Assembly: GCA_015178975.1 (NCBI GenBank)
Contig: WHVD01000157.1
Location: 1 to 64,000, forward strand
Direction of reading: 5' to 3'
DNA: 64,000 nucleotides
DNA from: Hysterangium stoloniferum
Taxonomy: Eukaryota; Basidiomycota; Agaricomycetes; Hysterangiales; Hysterangiaceae
Below the pieces are notes generated by a model. The model saw only the letters and a list, made by a program, of their open reading frames with translations. It was not told the DNA's origin and did no database searches. This document shows, piece by piece, positions 32,836 through 44,124 of the stretch (the first letter of the stretch is position 1; each line of letters starts with the position of its first letter). A program made the translations under genes and the position numbers.

Positions 32836-34350
32836 ATCCCCAGCCTTTTTGACACCTGTAGCCTCTATGGCATCCTTGGCTTTGCCGGAACCTCTGGTAA
32901 TCCCATCCATTTCCCTCAATGATGCAGCAGCTTTTATTAGGGCTACAAAATTGGATGGATCCCAGGCATTCACAATCAATTTGAAAATTGATAAAGCAAC
33001 CAGATGTTTTGCAACTTCAGAATCTGAGCACATCACTGACCTAGAAGATGTCCTGGAGAAATATTATGACTTCATGGATGTTTTTAGTAAGTGAAAAGCT
33101 GACTGGCTTCCACCCCACAGACAATAGGACTGAAAAACATCAATCTTGAAGATGGGGCCTAGCCACCTCTTGGACATATTTACCTACTGTCCTCCACAGA
33201 ACTCTCCACCATACAGGATTTCCTGGATGAACACTTGTCCATAGAGTTTATCTGGCCAAATCAAAGTCTCTTTTCAGAGCACCTGTTCTTTTTGATTTCC
33301 ATGGACTCAATGCTATCATACAGAAAGATAAATATCTGCTCCCACTGATTTCTGATCTACTCGATACTCTACAGAATACCCAGATCTATACCAAGATAGA
33401 CCTCACCATGCCTATCATGTATTCCAGATTGCTGAGGGAGTTGAGTGGAAAACCACTTTTCAGACCCATTACAGAGTTTTTGAATGGTTGGTAATGCCCT
33501 TTGGGCTAACCAACACTCCATCTGTTTTTTAACATTTTATTAATGGTACATTCTCTGACATGCTTGGTGTATGTGTCATTGTTTATTTGGATGACATTCC
33601 TATCTACTCTGAGGATTCCATGGCACATGATGAACAGGTCTGCAAGGTTCTCCAAAGACTTTTGATAGCATGGTCTATTCAAAAATGGTAAAAAATGTAC
33701 TTTTGACATTGACTCTGTGGAGTATTTGGGCTTTATTATGGGACCCAATGGACTCTGGATGGATGAGGCCAAAGTACAAGTCATCATATCCAATCCTTCC
33801 TCAGATTTGCCAATTTTTACCAGGGTTATCTGTGAATATTCCAAGATCACAGTCCCCCTTACTTATCTTACTCGACACTCTGTGGAATTTCAATGATGTG
33901 TGATGCAACTTTTAATCTTTTAAAAGATTATTTTTCTTCAGCTCCCATTCTTTTGTACTGGAAACCAGGCCTCCCACTCATTGTTGAAATGGATACCTCA
34001 GATATGCATTAGGAGCCATTTTGTTGATCCAGGACTCCAATGGAGAAATGTACCTAGTTGCTTTTCTCTCCTGCACTTTTACCAGACTGGAGCTCAATTA
34101 CAACATCTATGACAAAGAACATCTTGCCATTTTTGAAGCCTTCAAAGCATGGAGACACTATTTGGAGGGCACAGGAATTCTAGTCAACATTATAACAGAT
34201 CACAAAAACCTGGAATATTTTTTGACCACAAAGCTTTTGATCTGCTGGCAAGCCTGGCAGTCCAACTATCTATCAGCCTTTAATATGATTATCTGTTTTT
34301 GACCCAGCCACCTTGGCAGAAAACCTGACACTTTGACTAGACAATGGGAT
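32836..34350 (+). pseudogene. Gypsy reverse transcriptase-RNase H, decayed
   Basis: Continuation of the gypsy element interrupted by copia. The pol lead-in (LEDVLEKYYDFMDVFSK) is followed in shifting frames by [21 protein letters not shown], [18 protein letters not shown] and YLDDIPIYSED-like reverse transcriptase blocks (33340-33640). The RNase H frame at 34021-34302 has FTRLELNYNIYDKEHLAIFEAFKAW and TDHKNLEYF. Many stops, a small deletion near 33790-33850. The catalytic aspartates of the reverse transcriptase appear to survive, but not in one frame. Confidence 0.8.
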
Positions 34351-34399
34351 GTCTATCCCAAAGAGAGGAGTAACAACTATGCTATGGTAAATCCACGCA

Positions 34400-35870
34400 A
34401 TTTGGAACCTATATTTGTGAATTCGTAACTTACCACATCAGTGCACACTACTTACCTTATTCATCTAGTCATGTATGGAATTATCATTATGGATATCAAG
34501 AAATTATATCAAGATATTCTATCGACAATTCCACTAAATCTGGTACCCAAGGCATATCTTGACAACCCCATGGACCCCAGTCAACCCCAGTGATCCCTAG
34601 ACCAGCATAGTTTCATTAGACTTGATGATTGTATCTATGTACTGGACTCTGATGGCCTCTATCTCAGGATCCTCCAGTACAAATATGATCACCCACTCTC
34701 AGGACATTTTGGGCTCAACAAGACTTTGTCAATGTTGTGCAGAGAATATACTTGGCCCAAACTCCAAGATTTCATTAAGCACTATTGTAAATATTGCATT
34801 ACTTGTTTACACTCCAAATCACAGTGTTGCAAGCCATATGGCCTTCTGAAACAACTCCCAGTCCCAGAATACCTGTGGAATTCTATCTCTATGGATTTCA
34901 TTGAACACCTACTGGACTCCAAAGGCTATTCCACCATTCTGGTCATTGTTGACAGATTCTCCAAACAAGGTATTTTCACACTCACATATGATACAATTAG
35001 GTCTATGTAGTTAGCAGAACATTTTGTCATCCATATATTTTCCAAGTACTGAGTCCTGTCCCATATAACTTCTGATCAAGGATCAAAGTTCATATCTCAC
35101 TTCTTCAGATCTCTCGGAAAATCCTTGGACATGAAGTTTCACTTCATGTCTGGGTATCATGCAGAAGGTGACAGACAAACTGAGCATGTCAATCAGACAC
35201 TGGAACAATATCTCCACATATATTTCAACTATCAACAGGACAACTGGAAATCCCTATTACCTCTTGCAGAATTTGCTTACAACAATGCATCCTGACCCGC
35301 TACTGGCATATCCCCTTTCTTTGAAAACAAGAGTTATAATCCTAACATCATAGTACATCTGGAATAGAATTTGGCCTCTACCTGTGCTCAAGAGTTTGTC
35401 ACAAATCTCAATGAACTCTATCAAGAACTCTGGAAAGTGATAACATCCATCCAAGAACAATATCAACATTCAGCAGACAAGAACCAGATTCTGCCACCTA
35501 ACTTTAAGATTGGTGACCATGTTTTTGTTAAAGCTCAGTTATTCCAGACTACCCATCCTTCTAAAAAACTCACTGAAAAGTATTTAGGGCTGTTTGAAAT
35601 TATAGGACAAGCCAGCTCTGTATCATGGACCCTGCAGCTTCCAGATAGGATGCATGTGGTACATCCAGTATTTCATGTCTCTATACTAGAACTATGTACT
35701 GATAATACTATCCCAGACCACATACAATCTCCACCCCCTCAAGTTGTTATAGACAGAGAACCTGAGTTTGAAATCTCACAAATTTAGACACAAAAATAGA
35801 TAATCATCAATGTATTTGTAAACCTTCAATAGAAGCTGGCTTTTGAGAAGCCAATGAAGCTTTTCTCATT
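34400..35870 (+). pseudogene. Gypsy integrase and C-terminal domain, decayed
   Basis: The zinc-binding domain (YCKYCITCLHSK) and the core run from 34726: SMDFIEHLLDSKGYSTILVIVDRFSKQ with the first Asp, HITSDQGSKFIS with the second Asp, and YHAEGDRQTEHVNQTLEQYL with the Glu. A stop at 35008 and another at 35050 split it. The tail (FKIGDHVFVKAQLF, HPVFHVSILE) is open at 35371-35787. Only a trace of a chromodomain (PEFEISQI then stop) follows. The 3' LTR was not identified. Confidence 0.8.
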
Positions 35871-36720
35871 GTGATGTTGCTGGGTAGTTCAAGTCCCAGA
35901 GGTCTTCATTATGGAAGAGAATTGCTCAGCATTGTTGATGATCCTGCAGCCTGTTCCTTACCTATAGTCATTTTTAATCACCTAAAAGCAGATACTAAAA
36001 AATAGAATGTCTTCTTCATAGGAAAATAATGGTCCAGCCTGGATCACCACTGTAAAGAGTCATGGAAGTTCTGACCACTCAATATGTATATGAAGAATAT
36101 TGACTATCAAAGTACAATCAATATATAGTAAAGTTGCTTGGTGGGTGGTGGGCGTTTTTAGGTGCCGCAGGCCCTATTTGTGAGGGTGCGGAGTGCCCAA
36201 GCTTTTTCCCTGAACCTCACTGTGTGACTAAGCTGAGGGTGCGTTAGCACCCGAAGTCTCTTATTAGTCAGCACGGGAGCAAATCCGGACACTTTTTGGC
36301 GTTTGCGGGAGTATTTTATCACATGCACAGAGGTATTTTCCGATGCCGCAGGAGTATTGTTACAGGTGCTGGAGTGTTTTGTCACATGCACAGAAGTATT
36401 GTTACATGTGCAGGAATATTTTGTAACGCCGCAGGAGTATTTGTCACATGTGCGGAACCATTTCACAGGGCCTAATGAAGACATTTCCCACGCACAACTC
36501 GCCAAGGAACATTTCCCGCACCCTTCATGTAAGCATTTCCCACGTCGTTTCCAGGGGAATTTCCCGCACCCTTCACACAGTGATTTTCCATACCTTCGCG
36601 GAACTATTTCCTGCACCCCTCAGAGGGCATTTTCCACACATTTTGTGGAACTATTTCCCACACCCCTGTGAAGCCATTTCCCCGGAGAAGGATGGTAAAT
36701 CCCCGGAGGAGGTCTACATG
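35871..36720. other. Noncoding, low-complexity transition
   Basis: From about 36300 degenerate motifs such as GCAGGAGTATT, GTCACATGCACAG and ATTTCCCGCACCC recur at irregular spacing on the plus strand. It may be the tail or LTR of the gypsy element, but no TG/CA ends were found. Confidence 0.35.
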
Positions 36721-37110
36721 GTTTTCTGGGTTAATTAGAATAAAATACAATAAATTAAAATAACATAGGATAAAATACAAATAAAATAGGAAAAATCGAA
36801 ATAAATACAAAAAATAAAAGTTAAATGCTTAAAAATTGAATTAAACTAAAGCAAAATGTAATAAATCAAAAATACAATAAATCAAAATAAAATGTTTAAA
36901 AATAGAATAAAATAGAATAAACCAAAGTAAAATGCAATAAATCAGAATAAAATACAATGAGTCAAAATAAAATGCAATAAAACACAACAAAACAAAACAA
37001 AATAAAATAAAATACAATAAATAACACTAAATTCAAATGAAGTACAATAAATTAAAGTAAAATATAATAAACTAAACTAAATTACATAAAGTAAAATAAA
37101 CTACAATACA
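36720..37110. repeat. A-rich simple sequence (AATAAAATACAATAAAT-like)
   Basis: About 390 bp of imperfect repeats of AATAAAATACAATAAATC. It contains many AATAAA strings, which are a by-product of composition. Confidence 0.8.
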
Positions 37111-37139
37111 TGATAGTAAGATCAACTCAATGTTTGATT

Positions 37140-37730
37140 GAAACCATTGCACCTTTTGTCACTGTTGCACCTTTTGTCACTGTTGCACCTTTTGTAGCTG
37201 TCATTTCCATTTGTCACCGTTGTTTCCATTTGTCACCGTTGTTTCCCTTTGTCACCGTTGTTTCCCTTTGTCACCGTTGTTTCCCTTTGTCACCGTTGTT
37301 TCCATTTGTCACCGTTGTTTCCCTTTGTCACCGTTGTTTCCCTTTGTGACTGTTGTTTCCCTTTGTGACCATTGTTTCCCTTTGTGACCTTTGTTTCCCT
37401 TTGTGAATGTTGTTTCCCTTTGTGACCATTGTGTCCTTTTGTGACCATTGATTCCTTTGTGACCATTGATTCCTTTGTGACCATTGATTCCTTTGTTACT
37501 GTGGACTCCTTTGTTACTGTTGATTCCTTTGTAACTGTTGATTCCTTTGTGACCGTTGATTCCTCTGTAACCGTTGATTCCTTTGTAACCATTGATTCCT
37601 TTGTAACCATTGATTCCTTTGTAACTGTTGATTCCTTTGTAACCGTTGATTCCTTTGTAACCTTTGTCTCCTTTTGTAACCGTTGTTTCCTTTTGGGCTG
37701 TGGCTTCCATTTGTGACTGATGTTTCCATT
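37140..37730. repeat. 18/19-bp minisatellite, about 30 copies
   Basis: It begins with TTTTGTCACTGTTGCACC units, becomes a clean 19-bp unit GTCACCGTTGTTTCCCTTT (37203-37345), and drifts to GTGACCATTGATTCCTTT and GTAACCGTTGATTCCTTT. Collagen-like or Thr-rich frames on both strands are products of the repeat. Confidence 0.9.
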
Positions 37731-37734
37731 CTTA

Positions 37735-37822
37735 GAACACTTTCCGCTCTTAGAACACCTTCCATTCTCTGAACACTTTCTGTTCTCTGGACACTTTCCG
37801 TTCTCTGAACACTTTCCATTCA
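37735..37822. repeat. 18-bp minisatellite, about five copies
   Basis: GAACACTTTCCGTTCTCT with variants. It adjoins the preceding array but has an unrelated unit. Confidence 0.8.
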
Positions 37823-37867
37823 AACAATGAGTCTCAGAAATACTTAAAAGTTGTCAATGCAGGGGGG

Positions 37868-37887
37868 TTGGGGGCAAAGCCCCCCAA
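37868..37887. repeat. GC-rich hairpin
   Basis: TTGGGGGCAAAGCCCCCCAA is a near-perfect inverted repeat with a short loop, followed by GC-rich sequence to 37950. A related hairpin (GGGGGCTTGCCCCCC) lies at 55214, after the Helitron helicase. Helitron 3' ends carry such hairpins, but no CTRR end was found here. Confidence 0.5.
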
Positions 37888-37949
37888 CAAGCTGGAGCCC
37901 GCAGCGAAGTTGTGGGGCCGGTCGCGAAGCAACCACCCTGCAGCATAGC

Positions 37950-38517
37950 AAGGGTTCCTAAGCTTGTATATATAGTAAAATACATAGGATTAGTCAACTT
38001 TAGTAACCATAGGATAGTTAAGGCAACTACAATGAGAATGGAATTGACCTTATGGTACAATTCCATAAATAGGTTCAATGAAGTGAAAGAGTTAGAAAAA
38101 ATCTTGTTGTGAGAACAATGAGGTGTGAGTAGTTATTGATGGTAGTTCAAGCTTCAACTATATGGTAGGAAGTTAGAAGAAAGAGATAGCAAGTTCTAGT
38201 TGAAGGCTGTTCAAGACAGTTGAGACAATACCCCACTCATAGCTGGCAGGAAACCTGAAAGGGATGTCTGGGCAAGTCATAGTTACAAAGTAAAAAGTGT
38301 CTGAGTTTATAATTATATCCACTAGTGTACATAAGTGTGATAGTATATAAATGCTTATAAAGCCTATGTACCCACAGGTGTATATAGATATTTGAACTAA
38401 TATAAACATGTGTAATCAGAGAATTAGATGGTTTAAAAATTAATAGAAAATAAGGAAGAAATATCAGAAACATATCAATCTGATTATTGGGAAGTCTACT
38501 ACTTCCTAGCCAATTAG
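37950..38517. other. No supported gene
   Basis: AT-rich spacer with short overlapping ORFs. Confidence 0.3.
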
Positions 38518-38754
38518 CTAATTGCCACTCCTCTTTGTTGCCAATGGAAAAAATGGGGCATTTGGATCCTGATTTTGTCTAGTTTTCTCATAGGGAGTGT
38601 TAGCTTTCCAAAGCTTCTTTGCAGCATCTGGAAATGGAAATTTGTAATAGTTCTTTGGAAAGTCTGAAGTATTTGTATAGTCTGAAGTGGTTGATCCAGC
38701 AGGATTAGGAATACATTGGGGAGTGGCATTTTCCACTGAGCAATCAACATCCAT
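38518..38754 (-). CDS. Hypothetical 78-residue ORF or 5' exon
   Basis: ATG at 38754 starts a frame rich in Asn, Pro and Lys (MDVDCSVENATPQCIPNP; FPDAAKKLWKANTPYEK) with coding-like composition and a stop at 38518. The Tc1 relic lies 12 bp upstream of the ATG and would have separated it from its promoter or upstream exons. Family unknown. Confidence 0.35.
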   Translation of the reverse strand: MDVDCSVENATPQCIPNPAGSTTSDYTNTSDFPKNYYKFPFPDAAKKLWKANTPYEKTRQNQDPNAPFFPLATKRSGN

Positions 38755-38766
38755 ACTATCTGTTAA

Positions 38767-40220
38767 TACAGTAACTTACAAAATGTATCCAATGTTTTGC
38801 AGTTTCAGCCTGTATAGCTTATACCCCAGTAGATAAAATCATACAAATCACCAAAATATTTGCCAACATGCTCTATCATGCATAGTCCAAGGCACCATAA
38901 TGTCATTATGTAATATCCACATATGGTAACAATATAAATATTTTAATAGAGAGGGATCATTGGATACCTTTTGTCACTGACAGGCTTTTGCATGAAAATC
39001 ATATGATAATGTTGATTGTTTGTACTTTGTTTGTATCTTTCAACATGTCATGTGATCATGCTGTGCTAAAGTATAAGTAGAAGGGCTCTCACAGCTAAGA
39101 TTCTTCTAATTTCAACTATGCATCCTCTGTTCCCTGCTACCCACTATGAGATCCTCTCCCTACTGGATATGGCTTTGCTACTATCTCTAGACTTCACTCT
39201 AAACATCATTCCCACCTTTCTAAGTCTTCTGGTGGTCATCCTTCCCAACTCTCTACAGCCAATATCTATTTTTCACAATGTCTTATTATCTCTGGGAAGG
39301 CTGATACAGCTGTAGATGCAACAAAGGCACTTTGCACTATCACTAACCAGTCACTCAATCTTCAAACAGTACATTGTGGACTCAAGGTATGAAGCCTGTG
39401 GTAAAGAAGAAAGCCCACTTCTTTCTAAGAAGCATGGGAAGGAGAGGATGGACTTTACTTTGGCACATCAGGATTGGACTGTGGAGGACTGGAATGGTGT
39501 GGTCTGATGAGACAAAAATCAATAGGCAGGGGAGGGCATTAAGTGACAGGCTGGTTGAGGGAACCCTGAAGTTTGGTGGTGGATCTTTGATGATATGAAG
39601 GTGCATGCTGTACAGGGGGTTGGTTATGCATGCAAGATTGATGGAAGGATGGATGGGGATCTCTACATACAGATTCTGGAGGATTACCTGCAAGCCAGCC
39701 TCAGGGATTAGGCCCAGAATTGGTTCCAAGAAAATGGTTTCAGGGTTCTCTCATGGCCAGCTCAGTCTCCTGACCTGAATCCCATTGAACACTTATGGAA
39801 TCACCTGAAGAGAAAGTTGGCAGGGTATGAGAATGCACCCCAGGGGATGGAAGAGCTTTGGGAGAGGGTGGTGGAGGAATGGTACAAGATTGATGCAAAG
39901 GTGTGTCAGGATTTGATTTAAAGTATGCCTAGGAGGGTTTCAGATATATTAAAGGCAAAGGGTGGGTGGCTATACCAAGTACTAAATATAAGTAATTTCC
40001 TGCCAAAGGCCTGTCAGTGACAAAAGGTATACAATGACCCCTCTCTATTAAAATATTCATATTGTTACTATATATGGATATTACATAATGACATTATGGT
40101 ACCTTTGACTATGCATGATAGAGCATGTTGGAAAATATTCTGGTGATTTTGTATGATTTTATCTACTGGGGTATAAGCTATACAAGTTGAAACTGCAAAA
40201 CATTGGATATGTTTTGTAAG
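38767..40220 (+). mobile_element. Tc1/mariner relic with long terminal inverted repeats
   Basis: The left terminus (TACAGTAACTTACAAAATG, after AA) and the right side are inverted repeats of about 225 bp (38767-38995 and 39998-40220), nearly identical in the outer 200 bp. Between them lies a broken transposase. The extreme right tip is missing because a family-1 LTR begins at 40221. The TIRs are far longer than the usual 20-50 bp of Tc1 elements, though long-TIR members are known. Confidence 0.8.
39118..39965 (+). pseudogene. Tc1-type transposase, internally deleted
   Basis: In shifting frames: QDWTVEDWNGVVW, then WSDETKINR (39500-39526, first catalytic Asp), a VGYACKIDGRMDGDLYIQIL-like segment (39614-39670), and WPAQSPDLNPIEHLW (39754-39798, third catalytic Asp). 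The block with the second Asp (usually QQDNDPKHT) between about 39700 and 39720 is absent. DDE/D transposases need all three residues, so it is dead. It could only have moved by help from an intact relative. Confidence 0.75.
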
Positions 40221-40820
40221 TGTTAAGTTCCGAACACAGGTCCCAGTCCTGCAGATTTCTCTGGTAATATATTCTGAACACAACCTCTCTCCAGGAAATG
40301 TCCCACAGAGTCCCTGGGTAATAAGTCAGAGGAGTTTCCAGGGATATTAGTAGTATAAGGAATGTGGTGTCATAACAATTACCAGAGTGTAGTGGTGACA
40401 ATGCTGGGAGATGGACTTGGCTTCAGCTTATAGGCTGTGCCCTCGTACACTCATTCAGAGGTCCATATTTTGAACTGACAGAATGCATACAAGGAAGATG
40501 TAGATTCCAGAGTTCCTGTGGGAGTTCTGGGAATTGAGTGTGCAGACAGACAAGAGGAGTAGGGGCTGGAGCAGAGACTGGGTCAGGGGTGTAACTTGTT
40601 CAAGGGGGTAACTTGTTTGAGATTCAAACTGGATTCTAAGTACATGAATATAGCAGACTTATATAGACTGTGAAATGTAATAATACCAAATCCAGTATTA
40701 ATGAGGGGCAGAACTATTAAACATAAAATGAAACAAGTAAATACCAAACTAGGTATTAGGGATAGAACAGAACGGGAGTCAGGTCTGAAACATGACAGGT
40801 CATTAGACCATAATGGGAGC

Positions 40821-42142
40821 TGTGAGGTATCAGCTTTATCTCATAATTTTCTCTTAATTTTCTTTGAATTTATCAATATTTTCTCGAATTTATTGTATTT
40901 TTATTATATTTTTATTGTGAAATATAGGCTCTATTCCTTTTAACTTCGCATAATAATAGCATATATGAACTCATATTATGCTATTATATCTTAGTTAATT
41001 TATTATAATTTTTAACTAATTATTTATATTTTATTTACTTAGTTATTACCTTTCGGCACTTGCTGCAGCTCAGTTTGCGCATTTTTGAAGTCATGTGACT
41101 TATTAGATAAGCCTCCGGTGTTGGGATGTCACAAAGGTCACGAGTGTGACCACCCGAGTCACACAAGTCACGAATGTGACTACCCGAGTCACACAAGTCA
41201 CGAACGTGACTACCCGAGTCATTATTAGGTTCCGCCGACTCATCGTTTGCTTCCGTCCCGGGACCGCGGCCTTGAACCTTCATGTTCAAGCAAGAGGTTA
41301 GAACCCTTGTCTCAGAGAAGGGAATCACATGTTAAACAAAGGGTAAATAATGAGTAGAATATGAGGTCATTATGATCTCACTAATGACCTCATAAACTAA
41401 ATAGTTAGCTAATCATTGAGTTGTCAAAATGTATATAAGGAGGGCCAAGTTTCCAATAAAACAATCTTATCACACACATATTTGCAGCACAGCACCAGCT
41501 TATCTAATCATCCTAAGGACAATAATAGCCTTAGTCTGATACACTCACTGCAAGCACCTACACTTGCAGCATCTTGAATCTTTGTCAGCAACTTTTGGAC
41601 TTAGCTAATCATCTAAGTTCCCCAGCCTCACAGCTACCCTTTAGGCTTATTAATTAGATAATAAACCTAATAAGTATCTAAGTATCCTTACTGAAATCCC
41701 TGCCAATACTAGATTACTCAAGGCCCAGCCCTAAGTTTATTGAATTAGTCAAGTACAAGCACTCAGATAATCCAATACAATTTATTTTCTCTATTAATAA
41801 ATTATTTAACACCTTGTTAAATAACTATTAATAGTTACAAATAAGCATACAAGAATCCGAAGCTCTTATATCAAGTCTCTGCCAAGTTACTGCGCATATA
41901 TTCAGCTTCCAGCCCCTATTCTCAAGGAATAGTTCTTGTATTTGCTAAAAGAGTCATACACAGTTCTATTGAACCTTTCAATAATCAAAATAAGCATTGA
42001 TTTGAGTTGTTTAAGCTTCATAGCGCAGCTCATTAATCTATCAGTATTTAAATTACTGGACCTTTGCTTGTTTTATTGTTGAAGCTCTGTGACACTATAG
42101 CATCTATTGAGCTATCTAAGAGAATCCCCTGAATACATTACA
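40821..42142 (+). mobile_element. Family-2 solo LTR B, 1322 bp, TSD GGAGC
   Basis: TGTGAGGTATCAGC...GAATACATTACA, with exact GGAGC duplications at 40816-40820 and 42143-42147. TATA box TATATAAGG at about 41432. It is inserted in the family-1 LTR starting at 40221, which dates it as younger than that insertion. Confidence 0.95.
41131..41222. repeat. 30-bp U3 tandem repeat, three copies
   Basis: Unit about GTCACGAATGTGACTACCCGAGTCACACAA. The related LTRs A and C carry only one degenerate copy, so the number varies among family members. GTCAC/GTGAC inverted pairs inside each unit could bind a dimeric protein. Confidence 0.75.
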
Positions 42143-42249
42143 GGAGCGGGGTTCTGTTATAGGGGTTCCCGGGAGTCTGGTCAGAGTCCGGTGACTGGTC
42201 CATGAGATATCTTGAGATTTCTAGGTGCATTATCATTGGCACTAGCCTT

Positions 42250-42552
42250 CTAGGAAAACTCAAAGGCCTCATCCACTGAAATATAGAAATCTCCTTCACT
42301 GGCAGATAGGGCTTCTTCCTCTGACTCAACTGGATGGCTGGAAGTTGGGACAGGATCCTCCGCTTCATCGCTGGACTCAACTACAGGAGTAGATTCCCTA
42401 TAGTTATGAGTCATCATACTTGTCAAAAAGGCTTGGGAGGACCTTTGTTTCCTAGGTGGATTGCAACATGGTTGGAGGAGGACTTGGTGAGCATTCAGAA
42501 TTTGAATTAGAGCTGGAGCTAGAATCAGGAGCCAAAGCATTATGCTCATCAT
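42250..42552 (-). pseudogene. Acidic Ser/Glu-rich protein C-terminal fragment
   Basis: The minus-strand frame reads RESTPVVESSDEAEDPVPTSSHPVESEEEALSASEGDFYISVDEAFEFS and then stops; the upstream portion is short. It abuts the truncated family-1 LTR. Composition suggests the acidic tail of a transposon or nuclear protein. Not recognised. Confidence 0.3.
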
Positions 42553-42599
42553 CTCCCACCTGATTGGGTTGGGCTCCTACCTGAGTAGACCTAGAGGGT

Positions 42600-43018
42600 C
42601 AAAGATAAACATGTAAATGAATTGTTGGTTATCAGGAATAGGAGGTGTAGCCTGCCGAGGACTCCTGTGGCTGATAACGTGCAGTGAAAGATGGTTTCTA
42701 TTCGCGGAAAGTGTGGAGTTATTGATCATCGTGAGTCTACAATTTATAACTACAATATGCTTTAGGATCGAGACAAAACATCCTTACACAACACAAATAA
42801 ACGCGTCCGTTGGGATGGTCCGTCAACTTTGAGTGAAGAAACGGACACACTCAATTCATCAGTATGGAGAGTGCGCTTTACATAGACTTTGAACCATAGC
42901 AATGATGCATTAGTAACATCCCTTCATTTAAAATTAATGGCGATGTTGGATTCAGTATGATATCGGCCCAAGAAAAGATACATGGAAAAGGCATCGTCCC
43001 AAGCGATGTCTGGCCCTC
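42600..43018. other. 3' flank of the microexon gene
   Basis: No ORF with support. A frame (42617-42832) lacks features. Confidence 0.3.
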
Positions 43019-43656
43019 CTAGTTTCTGCGCGTTTCATAGACGACGCCGTCAACTTTAAATTGTATATAATACTTTCGTCTATAACCCACAAGCCAGAGC
43101 TCGGGAAGATTGCGAGCACTGATATCTGCACGAGAAATAAATAATATATCGGGGGATCGGAGGTATGCTGTTCGTACCTTTAATGGCGGTCTATATTGAT
43201 GCGGGGTAGCACTGTGGACAATGATAAGTTGCTAACGTTGTCCATTAACGCAACTTTAAGTTCATAAAATACCTCATCGCAATGGTATTGTCTGCAGTAG
43301 TCATTGTTTTTCAACAAAGTTTCAAACTGTGTTATAAAGGCCAGTCTATCAGAATTCACGCTGGTACAGACTGTGTCTTGAAGGAACAAGTAGTGAGGAA
43401 CGTGACGCCCGTGAGAGAACTCCGACCCATGATCAGAGCTGACTAAAAAGGCGAAACACTCCCAGTACAAAGCCCACGGACTAACTTCATTATCCCGTTC
43501 CACCTCTTTGTGAATTCTAGCATCCTTCCTTTCTTGCTACATGGTACAGTGCTATCTTGAATGTGATACAGATCTACGCCGACCAAGAGGCGGTCCAAAC
43601 TCCTACCTTGATGGGCAGAAGGGAATGCGATAAAATTTGCAGAGAACAATCTTTGT
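43019..43656 (-). CDS. Hypothetical multi-exon gene with a 13-nt microexon
   Basis: Minus-strand exons are about 43656-43607 (5' limit unknown), 43536-43237, 43190-43178 and 43125-43019. The introns are 70 nt (GTAGGAG...CATGTAG), 46 nt (GTTAGC...ATATAG) and 52 nt (GTACGA...TGCAG). The 13-nt exon is needed to join MDN to TAIK and then DISARNLPELWLVGYRRKYY, which ends at TAG 43019-43021. All phases agree. Without it, the frames stop at once. The readable protein is about 150 residues, with a Tyr/Cys-rich stretch (NNDYCRQYHCDEVFYELKVA) and a basic C-terminus. No known domain was recognised. Confidence 0.5.
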
Positions 43657-44120
43657 AAAATTAGTAGAGGCGATACGAATGTTGATGTGGTGAGTTGAAC
43701 ATTATAATTTTATCCTTGTGTTTTGTGGTATTAATGCATGCGCCTCAACATTATGGTTCAATAGTGCCGTGTTCCACTCCCCCTCGTCCCACAGCGACTT
43801 CTCCGCCCCTCCTCCTCTGGTGAAGATTAGTTATCTACCAGAGGTTCCTTTCAGGGGTTTTAATGCAGGGCGGAGTATATGAGGTGAGTTGTGTGTGGAG
43901 GAAGGCTTGTTTCGGATAAGTGTTCTTTCCATTCTCTTCAGTTTATTGATGTTGGAGTGTATTTATTTAGACCGTTTCAGGCCAGAAATTTCGCCACCGT
44001 AGAGCGAGGGGAGATAACGGTGGGGCGAATGATAATTCTAATTTGGTCAATTGAACGTTCACTTCGTCTTTAGCATTGGGTCACTTGTGCTCTATGCATT
44101 CTTCTGGGACCGTCTGCGCC
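43657..44120. other. Upstream region, no gene called
   Basis: Probably contains the 5' exons and promoter of the minus-strand microexon gene. Branch-point-like TACTAAT on the minus strand near 43665 suggests one more intron there. Confidence 0.3.
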
Positions 44121-44124
44121 TCAC

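Larger units (their letters stand above)
40221..42203 (+). mobile_element. Family-1 LTR, 3'-truncated and interrupted
   Basis: Begins TGTTAAG at the tip of the Tc1 element and contains the family block GGACTTGGCTTCAGCTTATA (40409). It is interrupted by solo LTR B and resumes for about 60 bp (GGAGCGGGGTTCTGTTATAG...) before similarity to the 10347-11176 copy is lost near 42203. With no 3' end, its target duplication cannot be tested. Confidence 0.75.

Noticed and set aside
37290..37823. Collagen-like or Thr/Lys-repeat proteins on both strands
   Set aside because: They are translations of an 18/19-bp minisatellite; all frames stay open where the period is a multiple of three, and no start, splice or flanking domain supports them.
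37868..37887. Rho-independent terminator
   Set aside because: A GC hairpin in a fungal nuclear context is more likely a transposon end; no U tract follows.
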